DNA of 64,000 nt from NCBI RefSeq assembly GCF_014946725.1, contig NZ_JACFXY010000012.1, positions 1 through 64,000 of the forward strand, read 5' to 3'. Each line of letters starts with the position of its first letter. Position 1 is the stretch's first letter. Below are positions 55,082 to 64,000 of this stretch, one piece after another. The notes beneath the pieces were generated by a model. It was not told the origin of the DNA, ran no database searches, and saw nothing but the letters and a program-made list of their open reading frames with translations. The position numbers and the translations under genes are program-made. Origin of the DNA: Mixta mediterraneensis. GTDB lineage: Bacteria > Pseudomonadota > Gammaproteobacteria > Enterobacterales > Enterobacteriaceae.

Positions 55082-55619
55082 TTAATACCTCATCAATACC
55101 GCATTTTTCCTTAGCAATGCGAAATTCCCATGGCTTTCTGTCAAAAACACGCCAAAGAGATCGCTCCTTTTCAGCATGCTTTCCTAAGGGTTTTTTATAA
55201 GAACCAATGCGGATATATTCAACACCAAGAAATCTTACAGGAGTATGCTGCGCTGCTGGTATTTCTAGGATAACTACGGGCTTTTGTTCGATAGAAAGGA
55301 ATTCGTTAAAGGTAAAATCAATCTTTGGCTCAAGGTTTTGCAATAACCAGCTTTCAAGCTCTTGTTGTTTATGCCTCTCTATGGATGGCTTAAAATCGGT
55401 CCCACTGACTTGGTGAGTCTCGTCATCGACTCCCCACACCATATATGCTTTTGTCTTACCTTCAAGGGCTGCTGAGTTAGCAAGAGCGGAAATATATTCG
55501 CCCAAATCCTCAGCCCTTATGGAGTTACTTTTGAACCCAGCCCATTCGGTTTCTTTAGGAAGAGAAGTGAGCTCTCTGAGTAAGGACTGAAAGTAGGGAT
55601 CATCAATTGGCTTAGACAT
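55082..55619 (-). pseudogene. AlbA_2 (Schlafen-type) domain protein, C-terminally truncated
   Basis: About 179 residues from ATG 55619 (MSKPIDDPYFQSLLREL) contain the AlbA_2 domain: ETEWAGFKSNSIRAEDLGEY, ISALANSAALEGKTKAYMV, WGVDDETHQVSGTDF. The frame then enters the IS5-family copy. Without the IS the frame would run straight into the kdgK terminator region, so the 3' half was already gone when the IS inserted. Such proteins often carry C-terminal ATPase or DNA-binding domains and occur in defence or island loci. Confidence 0.8.
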
Positions 55620-55690
55620 TTCACACCGGCATAAGAAAGAGTTATCAAATCACGCGAAGACTACCAGTCTAATAATCTTAGAACTATTAT

Positions 55691-56013
55691 TCACCTAGAT
55701 TCAGCATTCTGTCTTCTCTTCCAGACACTATAAATATCCTTGTCCCATGCCTTTCCTGCCCTAGTCTGATATCCAGCTTCATTAAGTCGTTCTGCAATAA
55801 TTCGCCCATTATCGAACCCTTGAGCGATAGCCTCTTCGACAATACGAATCACAGAAGGCTCGTCATATGGCAAAGGGGGTATGCCCTGCTTACCGCCAAT
55901 TAGTGCTGAAGCAGCCAAGCGGTTTTATCTCCACCAGCAGCACTCACAGCACCGGTAAAAGCCTCGCTTAATTCAGCAGGTACACGGAAGGTAACGGAAA
56001 GGGATTTGCTCAT
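55691..56013 (-). pseudogene. Ribbon-helix-helix type protein, frameshifted
   Basis: From ATG 56013 the frame reads MSKSLSVTFRVPAELSEAFT and GAVSAAGGDKTAW, then stops soon after LLQH. The neighbouring frame continues AASALIGGKQGIPPLPYDEP, then RIVEEAIAQGFDNGRIIAER and KDIYSVWKRR to 55691. A one-base loss near 55915 would explain it. The N-terminus looks like a ribbon-helix-helix DNA-binding protein and the C-terminal part like a recombinase-type HTH (GRIIAERLNEAGYQTRAGK). It faces the excisionase across the iteron region. Confidence 0.65.
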
Positions 56014-56368
56014 TGGCCACCAGTATCATAGTAAAGTGAGCATTTTAACATCGTAAGACAGTGTAAGACACTTGCTTATGTTGGTTCAACTGGCATGGTT
56101 TGTTGGTTCAATTCGTGGTTTTGTTGGTTCACTTTTTTAAAATTAATCCTTTTAAAACAACCATCTTTGCAAACTGAACCAACTGAACGACATGTTTTTG
56201 TATGTGTATGATGCGTGTGCGAAAGGGGATCTATTCATATCAATGCGGTGCGCTAAAATAATTCCCTGAACGGGCGGGGCGATTTGTTGACCTTCGCACC
56301 CTTCTTACATAGCGTAGAAGTTTCAACTCATAAACAAGTTGTTCTTGTTATCTTCAAGGGTTTACTGA
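56014..56368. repeat. Iteron-like GTTGGTTCA repeats in the ribbon-helix-helix/excisionase intergenic region
   Basis: Three copies of GTTGGTTCA at 56080, 56102 and 56123 have periods of 22 and 21 bases, about two helical turns, and an inverted copy TGAACCAAC lies at 56175. GTAAGACA is repeated nearby (56053, 56063). The 355-bp stretch otherwise has no gene. These could be operator or replication iterons of the integrative element. Confidence 0.7.
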
Positions 56369-56650
56369 ATGTGCGACGAACCAACTATCTTTCTCACGCC
56401 AGCGAAGTGGGTGACTGAGCATGTATTAATGGGTATTACCGGGTTGAAGAAAGGAACTATAAAAAGAGCTCGTGAGAATTCTTGGTTTGAAGGCAAGCAT
56501 TACAAGCACTTCTCTCCCATAGGTGAGCCAACGCCAAATAGTTCATGCATGTATAACTGGAAAGAAATCGATCTGTGGATTGATAAGCTGCCTGTATCGA
56601 AACCTTATGAGGAGGTTAGAGCGAAACGAAAAGGTAGAAAGGTGGGATGA
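56369..56650 (+). CDS. Excisionase family protein (93 aa)
   Basis: IFLTPAKWVTEHVLMGITGL, KKGTIKRARENSWFEGKHYK and HFSPIGEPTPNSSCMYNWKE with IDLWIDKL follow the pattern of enterobacterial prophage/island excisionases of the KplE1 Xis type, which bend DNA and direct integrase to excise. The C-terminus is basic. No integrase is present nearby. Confidence 0.85.
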   Translation: MCDEPTIFLTPAKWVTEHVLMGITGLKKGTIKRARENSWFEGKHYKHFSPIGEPTPNSSCMYNWKEIDLWIDKLPVSKPYEEVRAKRKGRKVG

Positions 56651-57063
56651 AGTAGAGACTTAAAAATCACTTGGCAGGTTGGCAACACAGGCAGAGATTC
56701 TTACCTACTATGCCCTTACGGCTAAATTGCTAAGTATCCACCAGCGCAGCATCCACTTCGGTATCCACCAAAACAGCCGGTTTCCATTCTGAGGTTTCCA
56801 AAACGGCTTCCAGCATAACAACTAGTTCTCACCCTGAATCCGCGAACGCAGTTGTGCGTTTAGCCCACATTTACTTTTATTCACCTTTACTTTGTTAATG
56901 ATAGTGTGTGCATGAATGCCATAGAGGCCAAGGCACTCAAGCCGATTCCTTGACGCGGCATGTAAAGGTAATTAGAGGTACGCAGATTCAAGTACGCATG
57001 ATGGTGCGCAGGAAAAGTACGCATCATTCGTGCGCGCTAACGGAGGAGATCGTATTATCATCA
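56651..57063 (+). other. Recombination-region remnant with short direct repeats, no gene
   Basis: GTACGCA occurs at 56978, 56992 and 57017, within two imperfect 25-base repeats that begin AGTACGCATGATGGTGCGC and AGTACGCATCATTCGTGCGC. GTATCCACCA occurs twice near 56730-56770. Such repeats next to an excisionase gene look like integrase/excisionase arm sites. The IS21-family copy B begins at 57064. Confidence 0.45.
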
Positions 57064-57125
57064 TGTCAATACCGATCGAATTCTGACCCACCCTGCCAAA
57101 GTAAAACTGACCCACCCCCTTTGAA

Positions 57126-58939
<1,814 letters not shown>

Positions 58940-59024
58940 TGGCAGTGCCTTAAAACTGCCATTTTTACCCTAGGTGGGTCAGATTTACATCGGCAGGTGG
59001 GCCAGTTTTACATCGGTAGCGACA

Positions 59025-60004
59025 TCATCACCACCAATGGGCACCCGGTTTTTGGGTGTACACAAGTGTGTACCCCTCGATCATTAGCCAAAACCATTAT
59101 CCAAAAGCAAAAAGACTTCAGGTGAGATACTCAATAATCAGATTCAATATCGAGTAACGACGCACTAAAAATCGCTAAGCAGCAAATCATCAGTAAAGCC
59201 CGCACCTAGTCGGGCTTTTTTGTTATAAGGAGCTAGCATAAAGATGCAGAAAATGACAGTTAACCCACAAGGTTTTTATCCCGTTATTCCAGGCATATGG
59301 CTAAAATTTTTACCCTGAGAATAAATTTACTCGCACGCGAATATTCGCTCAGCTTTATCGCCCAGTGTAATCATTCAGTATTTTTTCTTAGACGAAACCG
59401 TAAATACGCTAAAAATAACGGTACTATTAATATTTACCGCCGCAATTCAATATGCTAGCAACGTCCGATACGCAGACATTTATTTAATTACCATAAACAG
59501 CGTATTCTTTAATCGATACTCCGCAAAGGCTACCTACATGATAAAAAAGAAGAAATATACCATGAACGCCAACCTGAATGATAATCATGGTTATACTAAT
59601 GCGTTGTACAAGTATGCTGATTTTCTTAGGTTTGCCATGCGACTTTTCAATAACCTGGCTTATTTTTAATAAATTTATAGTTAAAATAATCAATCTGTCT
59701 GACGCGAGTCCATAGCTAAAATAAATCCAATAAAAAATCTCTTCATCCAAATATTCAGCCTAATAAATAACAGAATAGTGTAATACTGGATAAACGTTGA
59801 CAGAACATTTCTCTCTGGAAAAATCGGGAGTTTCCACTGCTTTATGCAAAACAGAAAGACTATGGTCGTGGGAAATATTGATTAAATTTATCAAGATTCC
59901 AGGATCTTTTTGTTATTTAACAGTTTTATCAAATCGGCCCAACAGTGATAAGCATTATGAGCTCTTTTCTTCCCATCCACTGGAGGTTCTGTGTTATACT
60001 TTTA
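59025..60004. other. 980-bp AT-rich remnant between IS copies
   Basis: The left part continues the island sequence interrupted by IS21 copy B and ends with a terminator at 59196-59221. The remainder is AT-rich without a convincing gene. A frame of 88 hydrophobic residues at 59484-59750 (minus) lacks a ribosome site and any recognised family. GTACAC/GTGTAC forms a small inverted repeat at about 59058-59073. Confidence 0.5.
59196..59221 (+). terminator. Orphan rho-independent terminator
   Basis: A stem AAGCCCG/CGGGCTT is followed by six T on the plus strand, with no intact gene upstream. It may be the terminator of a lost integrase gene. Confidence 0.75.
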
Positions 60005-60008
60005 GAAC

Positions 60009-60509
60009 CTATCCCAAAAGGATTTTATTCCAGACAATGATGCTGCAAGCAAAATGCAGCATCGCCTCGTAGTTTTCGACTTTCTTCTCCCATCGCGTCA
60101 GTATGCGGCGAAAGCGATTCATCCAGCTATGCGTTCTTTCCACAACCCAACGATGAGCCCTGAACTCGCTGTTTTTAATTGCCTCAGACTCCTCTTTCCC
60201 CGACTGGATATGAGGTTCATAACGACGAGCTTTCAAACAAATTTCCACCCATTCAGCCTCATAGCCTTTGTCCATACACAGATGCAGCCTGCGACCCGGC
60301 CTGCCGGTCTGTAGCGCGTCCAGCGTATCTTCAACCAGTTTTATGTCGTGGGTATTTGCCCCTGCGACAGCCAGCGAGAGCGGAAGCCCGTTCCCGTCGG
60401 TCATCAGGCTCCGCTTTACTCCCTGCTTCCCCCTGTCAGTCGGGTTGCGACCTGTTTTTTTGAGCCTGCAAGGGGCGATTTTGTCATGCAGCCATCCATC
60501 GACAACCAT
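60009..60509 (-). CDS. IS5-family transposase, second frame (copy 2)
   Basis: The same protein as the second frame of copy 1, with the catalytic Glu in HRWVVERTHSW. Confidence 0.9.
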   Translation of the reverse strand: MVVDGWLHDKIAPCRLKKTGRNPTDRGKQGVKRSLMTDGNGLPLSLAVAGANTHDIKLVEDTLDALQTGRPGRRLHLCMDKGYEAEWVEICLKARRYEPHIQSGKEESEAIKNSEFRAHRWVVERTHSWMNRFRRILTRWEKKVENYEAMLHFACSIIVWNKILLG

Positions 60510-60814
60510 GACCAGTCAATGGCATCCCGCTTCTCGCAGGCAAGCAGCCCGTTTTGCCAGAAGCGTTCAAATACTCCAGCATCCCGCCATTCCTGAAAGC
60601 GGCGGTGGGCTGAGCTGGATGAGCAAATATCCGTGGCATTCAGGGCATTCCATTGGCAACCGGTTCTGAGCACAAAGAAAATGGCGTTCATTGCGGCACG
60701 ATTATCAACACGTCTACGATGCGTGCCCAGCGGATGGTGGGTTTTATGTTCCGGGAGAAGTGGAGCCATTTTCTCCCAGAGTTCATCGCTGATCTGCCAC
60801 TTGTTGCCCGCCAT
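60416..60814 (-). CDS. IS5-family transposase, first frame (copy 2)
   Basis: The same protein as the first frame of copy 1. Joined to the second frame by slippage on a seven-A run on the minus strand. Confidence 0.9.
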   Translation of the reverse strand: MAGNKWQISDELWEKMAPLLPEHKTHHPLGTHRRRVDNRAAMNAIFFVLRTGCQWNALNATDICSSSSAHRRFQEWRDAGVFERFWQNGLLACEKRDAIDWSWLSMDGCMTKSPLAGSKKQVATRLTGGSRE

Positions 60815-60873
60815 ACTTCGCCCTCAAAAATTGCCAATATTTACGATCTGACAATTCCTTTTGGGATAGGTTC

Positions 60874-61435
60874 TTATAGTTAAATAATTAGGCCAGAAAA
60901 ATTAAACTAGCCCACAATAATCGATTTTATGATACTCCTCCCGCGCATGATAATTTCTGACCTTTTCTGAAAAACCGGGAGAGATTGCATTTTTATCATT
61001 TTTCTTCTTGCATACGGCACATTTATTTACGGCTGCTTCGGCGTCAGGCCGCCCAGATGGCTTGTTTATTAAACGTCCAGCTTATTTTTACTTCTCATTT
61101 AAGTTGCTTTTTTCTCAGAAAAGTAAATAACACGTAAGCTTTCATGAAAAATAATTTCCAGACAGGTCTTAAAAAATAATTTCTTACGTTTTAAACATCA
61201 CCGCGGACCCGCTTAACTCGCTGTTTTTTATCATTTTTAATTTCAAGCTTTCACTTTAATAACTCTTTAATGTTTCATCCATGAATCTGCTCAATCCTGA
61301 AGATTCTGGAGTTTATCTTTTTTTGAAGGCACTTTTTGATAAAGTGCTGGTCAAAAATCAGTACAGTTGTAACGCTTGGGGACTTAGGGAAATGCTCTTT
61401 ATGCGATACATCCATTTATCTCATAAAGGTTAGCA
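60874..61435 (+). promoter_or_regulatory. AT-rich region upstream of lpxP
   Basis: No gene is seen. A small hairpin GCACTTT/AAAGTGC lies at 61329-61347, about 90 bases before the lpxP ATG, and AAAGG precedes the start. The region must hold the lpxP promoter; lpxP is cold-induced in E. coli, and a structured leader is possible but not shown. Confidence 0.4.
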
Positions 61436-62359
61436 ATGAAAATCACCGGGAAATTTAGCACCTCGCTGCTGCATCCACGTTACTGGTTCACCTGGTTCGG
61501 GCTTGGCTTGCTTTGGCTATTAGTCCAGCTCCCTTATCCTGTTTTAATCCGCCTTGGGTCGGGTGCAGGTAAGCTCTCTCGTCATTTTTTGCAGCGCCGC
61601 GAACGTATCACTCGCCGCAACATTCAACTCTGTTTTCCTCGCATCAGCGAAGAAGAAACCGAACGCATGATCGCCGGGAATTTCGCCTCGCTAGGCATGG
61701 CGCTGGCAGAAACCGGTATCGCCTGGTTCTGGTCGGATCGCGCAGTAAAGCGGCTTTTTCATGTGTCGGGCCTCGCGAATCTGCACTCTGCGCAGAATGA
61801 AAGGCGTGGCGTGATGCTGATTGGCGTTCATTTTATGTCACTTGAGCTGGGTGGCCGTATTAGCGGTTTGTGCCAGCCCATGATGGCGATGTATCGTCCT
61901 CACAATAATCGCGCCATGGAATATGTACAGACTAAAGGTCGAATGCGTTCCAATAAGGCAATGATTGATCGTCGCGATTTACGCGGCATGGTGCATGCTC
62001 TGAAACAAGGTGAATCCGTGTGGTTTGCGCCCGATCAGGATTATGGTCCGAAAGGCAGTACGTTTGCACCGCTGTTCGCCGTTGAAAAAGCCGCTACCAC
62101 CAACGGAACGTTTGTTCTGTCACGTCTGGCGAAACCAGCGATGATTCCCATCGTGCTCATTCGTAATCCGAATAATGATGGTTATCAGCTGATCATTGAG
62201 CCGATATTAGAAAATTATCCCCACAATGACGAAACTGCGGCTGCGGCTTACATGAATAAGGTTATTGAAAATCAAATTCTGCGTGCGCCAGAGCAATATC
62301 TTTGGCTGCATCGCCGCTTTAAAACGCGTCCGCCAGGCGAAGCATCACTTTATGTTTAA
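61436..62359 (+). CDS. lpxP: Lipid A palmitoleoyl (cold-shock) acyltransferase LpxP (307 aa)
   Basis: HtrB/LpxL family acyltransferase adding a secondary acyl chain to Kdo2-lipid IVA. An N-terminal membrane helix (residues about 15-35) precedes the catalytic HX4(D/E) motif in IGVHFMSLELGGR. Wording such as GLCQPMMAMYRPHNN, APDQDYGPKGSTFAPLFAVE and TTNGTFVLSRLA is closer to LpxP than to LpxL. A terminator follows. In E. coli it is made at low temperature. Confidence 0.9.
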   Translation: MKITGKFSTSLLHPRYWFTWFGLGLLWLLVQLPYPVLIRLGSGAGKLSRHFLQRRERITRRNIQLCFPRISEEETERMIAGNFASLGMALAETGIAWFWSDRAVKRLFHVSGLANLHSAQNERRGVMLIGVHFMSLELGGRISGLCQPMMAMYRPHNNRAMEYVQTKGRMRSNKAMIDRRDLRGMVHALKQGESVWFAPDQDYGPKGSTFAPLFAVEKAATTNGTFVLSRLAKPAMIPIVLIRNPNNDGYQLIIEPILENYPHNDETAAAAYMNKVIENQILRAPEQYLWLHRRFKTRPPGEASLYV

Positions 62360-62365
62360 TCCGAA

Positions 62366-62388
62366 AGCAGGCCCGGTGCCTGCTTTTT
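62366..62388 (+). terminator. Rho-independent terminator of lpxP
   Basis: A seven-base stem AGCAGGC/GCCTGCT, then a run of T. Confidence 0.9.
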
Positions 62389-62512
62389 ATTTTTATTCTC
62401 AACATGTTGCCTGTAATTATTAACGAAAAACAGCTTTGACAAAAACAGCGCCGCCTTTTATGCCGGAAGGTACGTTATTAGATGCCTGCTCATACGTCGC
62501 GTGGAAGAATGA

Positions 62513-62752
62513 TCATTAGCAGAAGGCAACAGGTATCGCATCGCCACAAAAAAAGAAGTTCTGCTCAGTTATCGCTCTGGTGATAATTTTTTAATGGAAA
62601 GTTTAGGTGGCGGCTGGCAGAAAACGGCGCCCAAAGGCTTACTGGTGTTTAAGCCAGAATTAATGAATGATGGCTGTTTTTCATTAGCGAATGCAGGAAT
62701 ATCGTATGGATATGAACAGCTCAGCCAACTGGCAACGCCCCCTCTTTGACGA
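62513..62752 (+). pseudogene. Decayed 3' end of an unrecognised gene
   Basis: Between an in-frame stop at about 62507 and a stop at about 62750 the plus strand encodes about 78 residues including RYRIATKKEVLLSYRSGDNF, LMESLGGGWQKTAPKG and LVFKPELMNDGCFSLANAGI, which look like protein but have no start or upstream part. It overlaps the first codons of the aldolase-like gene. I cannot name it. Confidence 0.4.
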
Positions 62753-63848
62753 TCGTCTTACGCCTTACATCGAAATTAATGCACAACAGCTTGAACTGAA
62801 TCTTCGACATATGCAGGCAAAAGCCGATGAGGCTGGCGTAGCGTTACGACCTCATATTTAAACGCATAAAAGTGTGTTCATCGCACGCCGACAGCGAGAA
62901 TTAGGTGCGCATGGCATAACCGTTTCGAAGCCAAGTGAAGGCGTTAGTTTTTTACTGGGCGGAGAGCGCGATCTGCTGCTGGCCTACCCCGTGGTGCGGG
63001 CAGAGAGCATCGCTGAACTATTGCTTACGGCTGCGAAATATCAGGCGAAAATCACTTTGATTGTCGATGCGTTGCAAGGCGTCGCGGCGATAGCTGAAGC
63101 ACAGCGCCAGCAACCCGATTGCGATCTTAGCATCATGATTAAGGTCGATGTAGGTTTGCATCGTATCGGTGTTAATCCACACAACAATGACGCGCTGCAA
63201 CTGGCACAATCGCTTAGGAAATATGGGCTGCGCTTTGCCGGATTAGTGTCACACGCCGGTCACGCTTATGGGGCTGGGAACGCTGCGGCGATTTGCATAA
63301 TCGCGCAGCAAGAAGCACAGCTGATGCATGCGTTACAGGTAAAACTTCACAATGCTGGTTTCGATTTTTGCCCAATCTCTGTGGGGTCAACACCCACCGC
63401 GCTGGCTGCCGATGTTGTCCCAGGCACAGACGAAATCCGTCCAGGAAATTATGCATTACTCGATCTTACCGCTTGTCGTCTGGGATTGTGCCAGGTAGAT
63501 GATTTGGCGCTTAGCGTCATTACACGTGTGGTGGCAGTAAATGAACATTTCGTCATTGTTGATGCCGGATCAAAAATGTTGAGCTCTGATAAAGGGCCGC
63601 ACGGCACTAACGCCAGCGGATTCGGCGTAGCAGTAGATGAGATGGGAAATACCTATGATGTTAGTAAGCTTTCTGAAGAGCATGGCTTTCTTGTCTGGCA
63701 AAACGTTCGGCCTGCTATTGGCAGCCTGCTACGTATTTTTCCCAATCACAGTTGTGCAGTGATGGCGCAATCTGACAGTTTTGTCTTACGTCACGCGGAT
63801 GGCTGTGGCGAGGTTGAATCTGTTTCGGCTCGCGGCAACTTTACCTGA
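62706..63848 (+). pseudogene. D-threonine aldolase/D-serine dehydratase-like protein, nonsense codon at the PLP lysine
   Basis: From ATG 62706 (MDMNSSANWQRPLFDDRLTP) the frame reads to ALRPHI, then TAA at 62859-62861, then THKSVFIARRQRELGAHGIT and continues to 63848. Family members read RPHxKTHKS, and that Lys is the PLP Schiff-base residue, so AAA has become TAA. The rest is well preserved: TIM-barrel alanine-racemase-like N-domain (MIKVDVGLHRIGV), VSHAGHAYG, and the metal-binding tail (EEHGFLVW, FPNHSC). A GTG at 62874 could give a 324-residue fragment without the lysine. Confidence 0.88.
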
Positions 63849-63987
63849 TTTATTGCTGACGGGCAGCGCTCCTGCTTGCTCGTACTTTACGCAAAACTAT
63901 GCCAGTTCTACACTTCTACCGTTGTGACATTTTCCCTTTATCCTCCTCATGCTTTAATGGCTTTTTCTGTCCGTGTCAGGAGATACC

Positions 63988-64000
63988 ATGCTGCCCTCAC
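63988..64000 (+). CDS. Start of a further gene, cut by the window end
   Basis: ATG at 63988 (MLPS) is preceded by CAGGAG, about seven bases upstream. Only four codons are visible, so the product cannot be named. Confidence 0.4.

Larger units (their letters stand above)
60005..60873 (-). mobile_element. IS5-family insertion sequence (IS427-type), copy 2 (869 bp)
   Basis: Inverted relative to copy 1 at 54213-55081, with its own 3-bp TTA duplication (60002-60004 and 60874-60876), so the two insertions were independent events rather than one composite unit. Confidence 0.95.

Noticed and set aside
59058..59073. GTACAC/GTGTAC inverted repeat as an attachment core
   Set aside because: No second copy was found at the kdgK side, so there is no support for attL/attR.
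59484..59750. 88-residue hydrophobic frame on the minus strand
   Set aside because: Hydrophobicity follows AT-richness; no ribosome site and no neighbour that suggests a role.
62859..62861. Recoding of TAA in the aldolase-like gene
   Set aside because: TAA is not read as selenocysteine or pyrrolysine, and the family needs lysine; a nonsense mutation is the plain reading.

Overview
The window is enterobacterial. The order rho-wecA-wzzE-wecBC-rffGH-wecDE-wzxE-wecF-wzyE-wecG, the argX-hisR-leuT-proM tRNA operon, glmZ, hemYXDC/cyaA/lptM/dapF/yigA/xerC/yigB/uvrD/corA and rep-gppA/rhlB/trxA/rho is the familiar Enterobacterales arrangement. Protein divergence from Escherichia coli and the kinds of insertion sequence suggest the Erwiniaceae (Erwinia/Pantoea type), but nothing read here proves genus or species. 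The number of insertion sequences and fresh pseudogenes points to a genome undergoing IS expansion and decay.

Layout. (1) 1-12523 is a plasmid-derived mosaic: the end of an IS21-family element, an N-terminally truncated serine recombinase, a DUF1173 protein, a polymerase V cassette (UmuC, a UmuD-prime-like partner and an 85-residue protein), an IncFIB-like origin whose repA is cut by a full IS21-family copy, an IS1 fragment cut by an IS3-family element, two small plasmid-type genes and an IS66-family element. (2) The IS66 element ends inside rarD, so this is a plasmid/chromosome junction. (3) 12524-29480 holds chromosomal genes: a transporter, corA, uvrD, the yigB-xerC-yigA-dapF-lptM operon, cyaA, the haem operon hemCDXY, the small RNA glmZ and four tRNA genes. 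(4) 29638-42411 is the enterobacterial common antigen (ECA) operon, preceded by rho. (5) trxA, rhlB-gppA, rep and ppiC follow, then yhjG-pdeH-kdgK, which is a different synteny block from the ilv genes that follow ppiC in E. coli. (6) 54213-60873 is a degraded integrative element (AlbA_2 protein, ribbon-helix-helix protein, excisionase, iteron-like repeats) interrupted by one IS21-family copy and bounded by two inverted IS5-family copies. (7) lpxP, a D-threonine-aldolase-like pseudogene and the start of a further gene close the window.

How the genes work together. The wec genes build undecaprenyl-linked GlcNAc-ManNAcA-Fuc4NAc, flip it, polymerise it and set chain length, but rffG is frameshifted, so supply of the Fuc4NAc precursor may depend on an RfbB paralogue elsewhere. 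HemC and HemD make uroporphyrinogen III in one operon with hemX and hemY. CyaA is divergent from hemC, and a CRP-type site lies between them. GlmZ tunes glmS and here has a sigma-54 promoter with upstream palindromes of the GlrR type.

Most notable observations: a UmuD-prime analogue encoded without the cleaved arm or the catalytic Ser/Lys; 163-bp tandem repeats that carry the 3' end of tRNA-Pro downstream of proM; the sigma-54/GlrR-type control region of glmZ; a stop codon exactly at the PLP lysine of the D-threonine-aldolase-like gene; and the IS66 junction in rarD that lacks a target duplication.
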